From assembly GCA_001898835.1 (NCBI GenBank), contig MKVM01000001.1, positions 62,001-126,000 on the forward strand: a DNA stretch of 64,000 nucleotides, in the 5' to 3' direction. The position numbers were made by a program, and so were the translations under genes. How positions within the stretch are numbered: position 1 is the first letter of the stretch; the number at the start of each line of letters is the position of its first letter. Under the pieces are notes generated by a model. The model was given only the letters and a program-made list of their open reading frames with translations, did not search any database and had not been told where the DNA came from. Positions 16,032-23,994 of this stretch are shown here, piece after piece. Source of the DNA: Micrococcales bacterium 72-143. Its GTDB lineage: Bacteria > Actinomycetota > Actinomycetes > Actinomycetales > Microbacteriaceae.

Positions 16032-18163
16032 CTCGTCAGCACCACGAGCTGCTGCGTCGCGCGCGTCATCGCCACGTAGCGGTCGACGGCGCCCTCGATC
16101 CCCTCGCCCCAGGTCTCGGGGGCGACGAGCAGCACGAGGTCGAACTCGAGTCCCTTCGCGAGCTGGGGCGTGAGCGAGCGCACCCGGGCGGATCCGGTGA
16201 AGCCCTCGTCCCCGATGACGCACGCGACGCCCTCCGCGTGCTCGACGAGCCACGCATCCAGCACGGCGTCGCGCTCGCTCCGGGGGAGGTGTCGCACGGG
16301 GTACCCGCTGCGCCGGATGGCGACCGGCACGTTCGCGTCCGGGATCGCGGCGCGGATGACGGGCTCGGCCTGCGCCATCACCTCCTCGGGCGTGCGGTAG
16401 TTGACCGTCAGCGAGGCGAGCCGCACCTGCGGCAGCCCGACACGGGCGAGCCGGTCCTCCCAGCTCTCGCGGAACCCGTGTCGCGCCTGCGCCCGGTCGC
16501 CCACGATCGTGAGGCTGTGCGAGGGGGTGCGACGCAGCAGCATCGTCCACTCGGCGTCGGTGAGCTCCTGGGCCTCGTCGACGACGAGGTGCGCGTAGGG
16601 GCCGGCGAGCGCGTCGGGCGTCAGGGCGGGGAGCGCGTCCTCGTCGATGAGCCGATCGGCGAACGGCTCCTGGCGCAGCGCCTGCACCTCGCCCTCGTGG
16701 TCGTCGTCGGCGGCGATCAGGTCGTCGACGACGCGTTGGCGCACCTCGCGCTCCTCGGCGAGCGCCGCCGCCCGGAGGCGGGCGACCCGTGCCGCGTCCG
16801 GGTCGCCGATACGTGCCCGTGCGGCGTCGAGGTAGGGGAGGTCGGCGGTCGTCCAGGCCCTGCCGTCCTCGCGCGTCAGCGTCTCCACCTCGGCATCCGC
16901 GAGCCAGGGCGCGGTGATGCGGAGGTAGGCAGGCACCGTCCACAGGTCGGCGACGACACCCGCCGGATCGAGCAGCGGCCAGGCGCGCGCGAAGGTGCGC
17001 GTGAGCTCGCGGTGCTGCGCGAGGGCGCGGCGCAGGAGGTGCGGGGGCGTCTCGGTGTCGAACTGGTCGGTGAGGATCTCGAGCACCGACTCCCACACCA
17101 CCGCGCGGGCCTCGTTGTGGGTCGTGCCCGGCTCGACCGCGTCGAAGGCCTCCGCCCACTCCGCGGGGCCGATCCAGGCCGCACCCCACGGCGTCTCCAC
17201 CGAGAGCTCGTCCGCCGGGGGTCGCTCGTAGCCGCGCACCGCGTTCTCGACGGCGTCGACGAGTCGCGCGGACGCCTTCAGGCGCGCGACCTCGGCATCC
17301 GTCTCCTCGCCGGCGCCGCGGCCCTCGGGCACCAGGTCGCGCAGGGTGCAGGTCTGCACGCCCTCCTCGCCGAGGCTCGGCAGGACGTCGGCGACGTAGG
17401 AGAGGTAGGGCTCGTGCGGACCGACGAAGAGCACGCCGCCGCGCCGATGCCCGAGCCGCGGGTCGGCGTACAGCAGGTAGGCGGTGCGGTGCAGCGCCAC
17501 GACGGTCTTGCCCGTGCCCGGGCCGCCGTCGACCACGAGGGGCCCGCGGGAGGAGGCGCGGATGATGGCGTCCTGGTCGGCCTGGATCGTCGCGAGCACG
17601 TCGCGCATCTGCGGCGACCGGCTGGCGCCGAGGCTCGCGATGAACGCCGACTGGTCGTCGAGCGCCGCGTTCTGCTCGAGCCCCTCCGCCGTGAACACCT
17701 CGTCCCAGTAGTCGGTGACGCGACCGCGCGTCCAGCGGTAACGACGGCGGCTCGCGAGGCCCATGGGGTCCGCGTGCGTCGCCGCGAAGAAGGGCTCGGC
17801 GGCGGGCGCCCGCCAGTCGACGAGCAGGCGGGTGCCGTCCGCGTCGGCGAGGCTCAGGCGGCCGACGTAGACGGGCTCGGCGTCGTCCGCGGCGACCATG
17901 CGCCCGAGGCACACGTCGAGGCCGAAGCGGCGCAGCATCCGGATGCGTCCCGCGAGCTCGTGCACCTCGAGGTCGCGCTCGAGCACCTCCTGGTTGTTCT
18001 CGCCCTCCCGCAGCCGCGCGGCCGAGAGACGCGCCTCTAGCTCGGCGAGCTGCCGGGAGACGGCCGCGGCGATCGCCTCGAACCGCCGCTCGTCTCCCGC
18101 GATGAGCGCGGGATCCGCCTTCGCGGCGAGACGATCGGGGAGGTCGAAGAGGGGCGCGGTCAT
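16028..18163 (-). CDS. helR: HelR/HelD-type RNA polymerase-recycling ATPase
   Basis: A 711-aa superfamily 1 helicase-like ATPase. The Walker A is GGPGTGKT at 213-220, Walker B is HLVVDEAQELTD, and late motifs include VNYRTPEE and YVAMTRATQQLVVLTS. Instead of UvrD 2B architecture it has a charged N-terminal coiled coil (about 15-80) followed by LRRFGLDVCLGRMV, the arrangement of HelD and its actinobacterial relative HelR. These proteins insert into the RNA polymerase channels and release stalled polymerase; HelR can also give intrinsic rifamycin tolerance (established in Streptomyces). No rifamycin-associated promoter element (GGGGCTTGC..GCAAGGCCC) is visible upstream, so drug induction is not supported here. 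It converges with the Rv2175c-like gene, overlapping by four bases. Confidence 0.88.
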   Translation of the reverse strand: MTAPLFDLPDRLAAKADPALIAGDERRFEAIAAAVSRQLAELEARLSAARLREGENNQEVLERDLEVHELAGRIRMLRRFGLDVCLGRMVAADDAEPVYVGRLSLADADGTRLLVDWRAPAAEPFFAATHADPMGLASRRRYRWTRGRVTDYWDEVFTAEGLEQNAALDDQSAFIASLGASRSPQMRDVLATIQADQDAIIRASSRGPLVVDGGPGTGKTVVALHRTAYLLYADPRLGHRRGGVLFVGPHEPYLSYVADVLPSLGEEGVQTCTLRDLVPEGRGAGEETDAEVARLKASARLVDAVENAVRGYERPPADELSVETPWGAAWIGPAEWAEAFDAVEPGTTHNEARAVVWESVLEILTDQFDTETPPHLLRRALAQHRELTRTFARAWPLLDPAGVVADLWTVPAYLRITAPWLADAEVETLTREDGRAWTTADLPYLDAARARIGDPDAARVARLRAAALAEEREVRQRVVDDLIAADDDHEGEVQALRQEPFADRLIDEDALPALTPDALAGPYAHLVVDEAQELTDAEWTMLLRRTPSHSLTIVGDRAQARHGFRESWEDRLARVGLPQVRLASLTVNYRTPEEVMAQAEPVIRAAIPDANVPVAIRRSGYPVRHLPRSERDAVLDAWLVEHAEGVACVIGDEGFTGSARVRSLTPQLAKGLEFDLVLLVAPETWGEGIEGAVDRYVAMTRATQQLVVLTS

Positions 18164-18280
18164 GTGGCGGCTCCAGGGATGCGGTGGGATGAAGGCGGCC
18201 TGCCATCGTCACACGGGCCCGGCGACTTGTCACCGGGCGGCCGCGCAGGCTGGGGGAGTATCCTGGAGGCGGCGAGGGGG

Positions 18281-19408
18281 TCAGGCGTCCCGACGGGTGA
18301 CGCGATCGGCGAGCTGCGACAGCTCCTCCCGCGCCGAACCGCTCAGCGGGGCCTCGGCGAGGGCCTCCCGCGCGACGCGCACGTTGTGCGCGATGATCCG
18401 CTCGACCTGGTCGGCCGCGCCGCTGTCGCGCACGGTGTTCTGCAGCATCCGCACCTGCGCGTCGTCGAGCGAGGGGTCGCCGAGCAGCTCGTCGAGCACC
18501 CGCACCGCCGTCGGCGGCATCTTCTGCCGGGCGAGGCCGATGAGCACCGTGCGCTTGCCCTCCCGGAGGTCGTCGCCCGAGGGCTTCCCCGTCACCTCAG
18601 GGTCGCCGAAGACGCCGAGCATGTCGTCGCGCAGCTGGAAGGCGACGCCGAGGGGGAGCCCGAACTCGCGCAGTGCCGCGAGCTGGGCGAGCGACCCGCC
18701 CGCGAGCGCTCCGCCGATCGCGAGGGGAGCCTCGACGCTGTACTTGGCGGACTTGTAGACGATCACGCGGTGAGCGCGGGGGAGCGCCTCGGCATCCGGC
18801 CGGGATCGCCAGGAGTCCTCCTCGAGGACGTCGAGGTACTGGCCGGCGGTGACCTCGGTGCGCATCCGGAAGAACTCGGCGCGCGCGGATCTGGCCGCCT
18901 CGCGGTCGGCGAGCTCGGCGAGCCCCTCTTCGAAGAGCTCGTCGCTCCAGCCGAGGAGCAGGTCGCCGAGCAGGATGGCGGTCGAGGTGCCGAACGCCGC
19001 CGCGTCACCGTCCCATCCCTGCCGCCGGTGCAGCGTCTCGAAGGCGCGGTGGGCGGACGGGCGCCCCCGGCGCAGGTCGGAGCTGTCGATGATGTCGTCG
19101 TGCACGAGGGCAGCCGCGTGGAAGAGCTCGAGCGCCGCCGCGACGGAGACGACGGCGGGGAGCGCCTGGGAGGCGTCCGGACCGTCGAGCTCGGCGAGCT
19201 CGCCGTCGGCGGTGATCGCGGCGACCGACTGCCAGCCCCAGTAGCAGAACAGCGCCCGGAACCGCTTGCCGCCCGTGAGCAGCTCGCGCGCCTGCTGCAC
19301 GAGGGGGGCGAGGTCGGGGGAGATCTCGGCGAGGGCGGTCTCATGGGCGGCGAGTGCGTCGTCGATCCGAACGGCTATGCGGTCGACTAACCGCGTACTC
19401 CCAGGCAC
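18281..19408 (-). CDS. Polyprenyl (geranylgeranyl-type) diphosphate synthase
   Basis: Trans-isoprenyl diphosphate synthase of 375 aa. The first aspartate-rich motif is DDIID (104-108) with LVH before it, and the second is DDMLGVFGD (261-269); GGKRFRALF near 46-54 binds the allylic substrate. The residues before the first motif (LELFHAAALVH) are fairly open, consistent with C20 or longer products, but chain length is not certain. It corresponds in position to mycobacterial idsA2. The GTG at 19408 follows a TAGGCT box by 6 nt and lacks a ribosome site, so a leaderless mRNA is likely. Products could feed carotenoid, menaquinone side-chain or lipid-carrier synthesis. Confidence 0.9.
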   Translation of the reverse strand: MPGSTRLVDRIAVRIDDALAAHETALAEISPDLAPLVQQARELLTGGKRFRALFCYWGWQSVAAITADGELAELDGPDASQALPAVVSVAAALELFHAAALVHDDIIDSSDLRRGRPSAHRAFETLHRRQGWDGDAAAFGTSTAILLGDLLLGWSDELFEEGLAELADREAARSARAEFFRMRTEVTAGQYLDVLEEDSWRSRPDAEALPRAHRVIVYKSAKYSVEAPLAIGGALAGGSLAQLAALREFGLPLGVAFQLRDDMLGVFGDPEVTGKPSGDDLREGKRTVLIGLARQKMPPTAVRVLDELLGDPSLDDAQVRMLQNTVRDSGAADQVERIIAHNVRVAREALAEAPLSGSAREELSQLADRVTRRDA

Positions 19409-19414
19409 GCGCCT

Positions 19415-19443
19415 AGCCTAGCCAGCCGACACGCGCCTACAAT
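19415..19443. promoter_or_regulatory. Divergent -10 boxes for the prenyl synthase and the DUF3040 gene
   Basis: TAGGCT on the minus strand (19415-19420) ends 6 nt before the prenyl synthase GTG. TACAAT on the plus strand (19438-19443) precedes the DUF3040 gene, whose AAGGAG ribosome site lies in the intervening leader. Motif matches only; -35 elements are not clear. Confidence 0.45.
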
Positions 19444-19492
19444 CGAGTCACCGGCGACACCCGTGGGCGCCGGATGCCTGAAGGAGCTCGAG

Positions 19493-19789
19493 ATGCCGCT
19501 TTCGGAACAGGAGCAGCGCCTCCTCGACGAGATGGAGCGCAACCTCTACCACAGTGAGGCGGAGGACGTCACGACCGTCGGCGCGCGCCCGGGCCGGGCC
19601 AACGGCACCGCCATCGTGGTCGCCGCGATCGGGGTGCTCCTGGGGCTCGCGCTGCTCGTCACCGGCGTCATCGTCCGGCAGCCGCTCGTCGGCATCCTGG
19701 GCTTCGCGGCGATGTTCGCGGGGGTCGTGCTCGTCGTGGCGCCGCCGCTGCGGCTCACGGTGCCGTCCCGTCCGCGCACGCGGGACTGA
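19493..19789 (+). CDS. DUF3040 small membrane protein
   Basis: A 98-aa protein opening MPLSEQEQRLLDEMERNLY, the hallmark of actinobacterial DUF3040 proteins, followed by an acidic loop and two membrane helices (about 37-57 and 61-80), with a basic tail. The start is ATG 19493 because AAGGAG lies six bases upstream; the track's 19463 start is an extension. In mycobacteria an equivalent gene sits near the start of the dcw cluster. Function is unknown in the family. A strong intrinsic terminator follows at once, separating it from mraZ. Confidence 0.88.
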   Translation: MPLSEQEQRLLDEMERNLYHSEAEDVTTVGARPGRANGTAIVVAAIGVLLGLALLVTGVIVRQPLVGILGFAAMFAGVVLVVAPPLRLTVPSRPRTRD

Positions 19790-19822
19790 TCCGCACCCCG
19801 ACCCGCACTTTCTGACCTCGTG

Positions 19823-19847
19823 AGGCCGGCCTTCGGGCCGGCCTTTT
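19823..19847 (+). terminator. Intrinsic terminator after the DUF3040 gene
   Basis: A perfect 9-bp stem AGGCCGGCC/GGCCGGCCT closed by a TTCG tetraloop and followed by TTTT. It is the only textbook Rho-independent terminator in the window and insulates the dcw cluster from upstream transcription. Confidence 0.92.
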
Positions 19848-19883
19848 CGCATGCCTGCGTGGGGGCGATTCCACCCCAAAGCC

Positions 19884-19997
19884 CTCCACCTTCCTCCACG
19901 CCCTGCTTCCCTTGTGTTTTCAGGCGTGTTGCGGGTCTCTGTGTCTATTTTTCCCTGATTTTGCTTGTTTGGTGGTGGAGTGTGGAGTAAAGTGGAG
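19884..19997 (+). promoter_or_regulatory. mraZ upstream region with five GTGGAG boxes
   Basis: Three forward GTGGAG hexamers lie at 19975-19980, 19982-19987 and 19992-19997. Two inverted copies (CTCCAC) lie at 19884-19889 and 19894-19899, exactly 10 bp apart. The stretch between, about 19940-19970, is T-rich and is the likely promoter. MraZ is known to bind short G-rich direct repeats at its own promoter in several bacteria, so the forward triplet just before mraZ is the probable autoregulatory site. Spacings of 7 and 10 bp are somewhat irregular. Confidence 0.65.
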
Positions 19998-20032
19998 CAA
20001 ACCTGGATCCGGCCGGAGCGAAGGGGGACGAC

Positions 20033-20464
20033 ATGCTGCTCGGCACCTTCGTTCCCAAGCTCGACGAGAAGGGGCGCATCATCCTTCCGGCGAAGTTCAT
20101 GGGCGACTTCGCGAACGGCGTCGTGATGACCCGCGGCCAGGAGCGGTGCATCTACCTCTTCAGCCAGCGCGAGTTCGAGGAGCTGCACGAGCGCGCCCGG
20201 CAGGCGCCCGTCACCGGCAAGAAGGGCCGCGACTTCCTCCGCATGTTCCTGAGCGGCGCCGCCGAGGACATGCCCGACAAGCAGCACCGCGTCACGATCC
20301 CGCCGATGCTGCGCGAGTACGCGGGACTCGACCGCGAGCTGACCGTCATCGGCGCGGGCAACCGCGCCGAGATCTGGGACACCGCGGCCTGGAACGCCTA
20401 CTACGAGGCAACCGAGGCCGACTTCGCCGACACCGACGAGGAGGTGATCGCGGGACTGTTCTGA
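20033..20464 (+). CDS. mraZ: MraZ transcriptional regulator of the dcw cluster
   Basis: A 143-aa AbrB-like protein with two swapped-hairpin MraZ repeats: [22 protein letters not shown] at the start and [19 protein letters not shown] near residues 82-100. Both DxKGR/DxxxR DNA-contact motifs are present (DEKGR, DKQHR). It forms ring oligomers and binds repeated boxes in its own promoter to control division genes. ATG 20033 follows GGGGGACGAC. It is the first gene of the division cluster here and is preceded by five candidate operator boxes. The next gene, rsmH, begins about 100 nt downstream. Confidence 0.96.
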   Translation: MLLGTFVPKLDEKGRIILPAKFMGDFANGVVMTRGQERCIYLFSQREFEELHERARQAPVTGKKGRDFLRMFLSGAAEDMPDKQHRVTIPPMLREYAGLDRELTVIGAGNRAEIWDTAAWNAYYEATEADFADTDEEVIAGLF

Positions 20465-20567
20465 ACCCGCGGATGCGACCCTCAGCCGCGCTCCCTGGCG
20501 CACCTTCCCCGGTGCCAGGTGGCGGCGGATGGGGATCGGATCCGGGGGCGCGGACCATCGCACGGCC

Positions 20568-21515
20568 ATGAACGACCGCCACATCCCCGTCCTCCTCGAG
20601 CGCTGCCTCGACCTGCTCGCCCCCGCCCTCGCGGCGCCGGGTGCGGTCGTCGTCGACGCGACGCTCGGGCTCGGCGGCCACGCCGAGGCGCTCCTCGCCC
20701 GCTTCGACCGCATCCAGCTCGTCGGGCTCGACCGCGACCGCCACGCGCTCGCGCTGGCGGGGGAGCGGCTCGCGCCGTTCGCCGACCGCATCCACCTCGT
20801 CCACACCGTGTACGACCGGCTGCCGGACGCCCTCGACGAGCTCGGCATCGCGCGGGTGGCCGGCATCCTCTTCGACCTCGGCGTCTCCTCGATGCAGCTC
20901 GACGAGGTCGACCGCGGCTTCTCCTACGCGCACGACGCGCCCCTCGACATGCGCATGGACGACACGGCCGAGCTGACCGCCGCCCGCGTCCTCGCCGAGT
21001 ACGACGAGGCGGAGCTGCGCCGCATCTTCTGGGAGTACGGCGACGAGAAGCTCGCCCCGCGCTACGCGCGCCGCATCGTCGAGGAGCGCCGCACGTCGCC
21101 CATCGAGAGCTCCGCCCGACTGGTCGCGATCATCGACGCGGCGACCCCCGCGGCCGCGCGCCGCACGGGCCACCAGTCGAAGCGGGTGTTCCAGGCGCTC
21201 CGCATCGAGGTCAACCAGGAGCTCGCGGTGCTGGAGCGCGCGATCCCGGCGGCGGTCGACGCGCTCGAGGTCGGCGGCCGCATCGTGGTCATGGCCTACC
21301 AATCGCTCGAGGACCGCATCGTGAAGCGCGAGCTCCAGGCCCGCTCCACCTCGACGGCGCCGCGCGGCCTTCCCGTCGAGCTGCCCGAGCACCGCCCCGA
21401 GCTGACGCTGCTGACCCGCGGCGCCGAGCTCGCCGACGACGACGAGCGGGCGCGCAACCCGCGCGCCACCCCCGTGCGGCTGCGCGCCGCCGAGCGGATC
21501 CGGGAGGCCGCATGA
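20568..21515 (+). CDS. rsmH: 16S rRNA m4C1402 methyltransferase RsmH
   Basis: SAM-dependent methyltransferase (315 aa) that methylates N4 of C1402 in 16S rRNA. The SAM-binding strand reads [17 protein letters not shown] (about 28-44), followed by [24 protein letters not shown] and the C-terminal [17 protein letters not shown] chose ATG 20568 because [14 protein letters not shown] is where the family begins; the upstream in-frame start at 20529 adds unconserved residues. Its last codons overlap the ATG of ftsL (ATGA), so the two are translationally coupled. Also known as mraW. Confidence 0.95.
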   Translation: MNDRHIPVLLERCLDLLAPALAAPGAVVVDATLGLGGHAEALLARFDRIQLVGLDRDRHALALAGERLAPFADRIHLVHTVYDRLPDALDELGIARVAGILFDLGVSSMQLDEVDRGFSYAHDAPLDMRMDDTAELTAARVLAEYDEAELRRIFWEYGDEKLAPRYARRIVEERRTSPIESSARLVAIIDAATPAAARRTGHQSKRVFQALRIEVNQELAVLERAIPAAVDALEVGGRIVVMAYQSLEDRIVKRELQARSTSTAPRGLPVELPEHRPELTLLTRGAELADDDERARNPRATPVRLRAAERIREAA

Positions 21516-22141
21516 GCACCGCCACCGCCGTCCGGATGCCGGCCCCGGCCCGCGAGGACGAGGCGCCCCGTCGGCATCTCGACATCGCGCCGACGCGGGC
21601 CCAGCGCCGCCGTCGACCGCGCATCTACGCCGCGCTCGTCGCGATCGCGGGCATCGGCGCCATCCTGCTCGCCCAGCTGCTCATGAGCCTCGTGCTCGCC
21701 GAGGGCGCCTACCGCATCCAGGGCCTGCAGACCGAGAAGCGCGACCTCGCGCGCGAGACGCACGCGGCATCCGAGACGCTCGACCAGCTCAGCTCCACCC
21801 AGAGCCTCATGGCGAACGCGGCGGCGCTCGGCATGGTCTCGAGCGGCAACCCGGTCTTCCTCGACGTGGCCACCGGGCAGGCGCTCGGCACGGCCTCCGC
21901 CCCGAGCGGGCAGCTCGTCGGCACGGGCGGCAACCTGATCGGCAACGCGCTGCTCGCCGACGGCTCCAACCTGCTCGACCCCGCCGCGATCGCGCGGGCG
22001 CAGGCGGCGGCGAACGGCGCGGGCACCGCGGCGACCGACGCGACCGACGCGACCGGCACGGGCGCCGCCGGAACCGCGCAGCCGGGTGTCGCTCCCGTGG
22101 GCGGCGCGTCGGGCACGCTACCGTCGCCGACGACGCGCTGA
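21512..22141 (+). CDS. ftsL: FtsL-like divisome protein
   Basis: A 209-aa bitopic membrane protein: a basic cytoplasmic N-terminus ([10 protein letters not shown]), one membrane helix at about 38-62, then a short coiled-coil ([29 protein letters not shown]) and a low-complexity Ala/Thr/Gly tail (about 165-200, including ATDATDATG). Sequence similarity within FtsL is weak, so the call rests on topology and position between rsmH and ftsI, as for mycobacterial Rv2164c. It would join FtsQ and FtsB-like proteins to recruit FtsW and FtsI. The start ATG overlaps the rsmH stop. The ORF track places it inside a longer frame beginning at 20519, whose first 330 codons are a shadow of rsmH. Confidence 0.85.
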   Translation: MSTATAVRMPAPAREDEAPRRHLDIAPTRAQRRRRPRIYAALVAIAGIGAILLAQLLMSLVLAEGAYRIQGLQTEKRDLARETHAASETLDQLSSTQSLMANAAALGMVSSGNPVFLDVATGQALGTASAPSGQLVGTGGNLIGNALLADGSNLLDPAAIARAQAAANGAGTAATDATDATGTGAAGTAQPGVAPVGGASGTLPSPTTR

Positions 22142-22154
22142 CCGGGGGAGGATC

Positions 22155-23939
22155 GTGATCGAGGCCCGCAGATCCCGCCGCCGGCTCGCGGTCGCCGTCG
22201 TCGCGGTGCTCGCGATCGTCGTCGTGTTCTCGGTCCGGCTCGTCGACATCCAGGTGGTGCGCGCGGACACGTACCGCACCGTCGCCGGCTCCAACTACAC
22301 GACGTCGACCCTGTGGGGCACGCGCGGCAGCATCGTCGACGCGAACGGCACGGTGCTCGCCACGAGCGTCGACCGCTTCAACATCACGGCGGCGCCCGTC
22401 AACGTCGACCCGGACGGCTTCGAGCGGCGTGTCGAGGTGGACGGGCAGAAGAAGACCGTCCACGTCAGCATCATGGACGCGCTCCAGCAGATCTCCGAGG
22501 CGGTCGGCGGCGCAGACGTGCAGAAGATGTTCGACGCGCTGATGAAGGACCCCAAGGCGAACTTCGCGTACCTCGTCAAGGGCGTCAAGCTCGACGCCTT
22601 CACGAAGGTCAAGAAGCTCGGCATCCCGTGGGTCTACAGCGAGCCGCAGCCGGCCCGCAGCTACCCGAACGGCGCCGTCGCCGGCAACCTCGTGGGGCTC
22701 ATGGGCACGGATGGGCCGCTCTCGGGCACCGAGTACCAGTGGAACCAGTGCCTCGCCTCCGAGAACGGCGAGGTGAGCTACGCCGTGAGCGAGGACGGCG
22801 TGCGGATGCCGGGGTCGGAGGTCGTGGAGCAGCCCGCGATCGACGGCGGCACCGTGCACCTGACGATCGACTCCGACCTGGAGTGGTTCGCGCAGCAGGC
22901 GCTCGCCGAGCAGGGCACGGCGATCGGGGCCCAGTGGGGGACGGCGTTCGTCGTCGAGGTCAAGACGGGCAAGATCCGGGCGGCGGCCGACTGGCCGTCG
23001 ATCGACCCGAACGACCTGAACTCCGCATCCGCCGATGACTCGGGTGCACGCAGCTTCACCGCTCCGTACGAGCCGGGCTCGGTCATCAAGCCCGCGACGG
23101 TCGCCTCGCTGCTCGACGCGGGCAAGCTCACCCGCACGACGCCGTTCACCGTGCACGCGAGCTACCACATCCCCGGCACCCACGCGACGATCACCGACTC
23201 GTTCTGGCACGGCGACGTCAACTACACGACCGCCGGCATTCTCGTGAACTCCTCCAACATCGGCATCGCGCAGATGACCGAGCTCATGCCGCTCGAGCAG
23301 CGCATCGCGTACCTCAAGAAGTTCGGCTTCGGCACCGAAGGATCCGGGGCCGGCTTCCTCGGGGAGGATCAGAACCGCGGCTTCGTGCGCTCGGTCTCCG
23401 AGAGCGACCCCGTGACCTCCGTGACCCAGCAGTTCGGGCAGGGCATGACGGCCACGAGTGCGCAGGTCGCGAGCATGTACCAGACGCTCGCCAACCACGG
23501 CGTCCGCATCCCGCTCACGCTTGTCGAGGGCTGCGAGAAGCCGGACGGCAGCTACACCGACGTCCCGGATCCGCAGGGTACCCGGGTCGTGTCCACCCAG
23601 GCGGCCGACGACGTGGTGACCATGCTCGAGGGCATGACGACCCAGCACCCGTTCGCGGCCCAGCTCGCGGTGCCCGGATACCGGATCGCCGCCAAGTCCG
23701 GCACGGCGCAGGTGGCCAACGGGAACGGCTACGGCTCCGACCGCATCGTCTCGATGGCGGGCATGTTCCCGGTCGACGACCCCCAGTACGCCATTGTCGT
23801 GACCTTCGCGAAGCCGGTTACTATCAAGTCATCGTCTGCGGCGGTGCCGACCTTCAACGCGATCGTCAAGCAGGTCATCAAGACCTACCGGGTGACCCCG
23901 TCGACGGTGCCCGCACCGGACAACCCCCTCACCTGGTGA
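22155..23939 (+). CDS. ftsI: Septal penicillin-binding protein (FtsI/PBP3-like, class B)
   Basis: Septum-specific transpeptidase of 594 aa. A single N-terminal anchor (about 10-30) is followed by a dimerisation/pedestal domain and the penicillin-binding domain, with active-site SVIK (S309, K312), SSN (366-368) and KSG (514-516). GTG 22155 is preceded by GGGGGAGGATC, a clear ribosome site; the longer ORF start at 22086 lies in ftsL. It works with FtsW in septal wall synthesis. The catalytic motifs are intact, so normal beta-lactam acylation is expected. The next gene, murE, follows after 55 nt with an AGGAGG of its own. Confidence 0.95.
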   Translation: MIEARRSRRRLAVAVVAVLAIVVVFSVRLVDIQVVRADTYRTVAGSNYTTSTLWGTRGSIVDANGTVLATSVDRFNITAAPVNVDPDGFERRVEVDGQKKTVHVSIMDALQQISEAVGGADVQKMFDALMKDPKANFAYLVKGVKLDAFTKVKKLGIPWVYSEPQPARSYPNGAVAGNLVGLMGTDGPLSGTEYQWNQCLASENGEVSYAVSEDGVRMPGSEVVEQPAIDGGTVHLTIDSDLEWFAQQALAEQGTAIGAQWGTAFVVEVKTGKIRAAADWPSIDPNDLNSASADDSGARSFTAPYEPGSVIKPATVASLLDAGKLTRTTPFTVHASYHIPGTHATITDSFWHGDVNYTTAGILVNSSNIGIAQMTELMPLEQRIAYLKKFGFGTEGSGAGFLGEDQNRGFVRSVSESDPVTSVTQQFGQGMTATSAQVASMYQTLANHGVRIPLTLVEGCEKPDGSYTDVPDPQGTRVVSTQAADDVVTMLEGMTTQHPFAAQLAVPGYRIAAKSGTAQVANGNGYGSDRIVSMAGMFPVDDPQYAIVVTFAKPVTIKSSSAAVPTFNAIVKQVIKTYRVTPSTVPAPDNPLTW

Positions 23940-23994
23940 GCGAACCAGCGGGGGAGACCAGGCGGACGACCCGAGACACAGGAGGCCACGCAGC

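Noticed and set aside
18164-18280. Rifamycin-associated element upstream of helR
   Set aside because: Looked for GGGGCTTGC..GCAAGGCCC on both strands; only unrelated GC-rich palindromic fragments are present.
20465-20567. Hairpin in the mraZ-rsmH gap as a terminator
   Set aside because: CCTGGC..GCCAGG pairing requires a 2-nt bulge and has no U-run; genes on both sides are cotranscribed in other actinobacteria.
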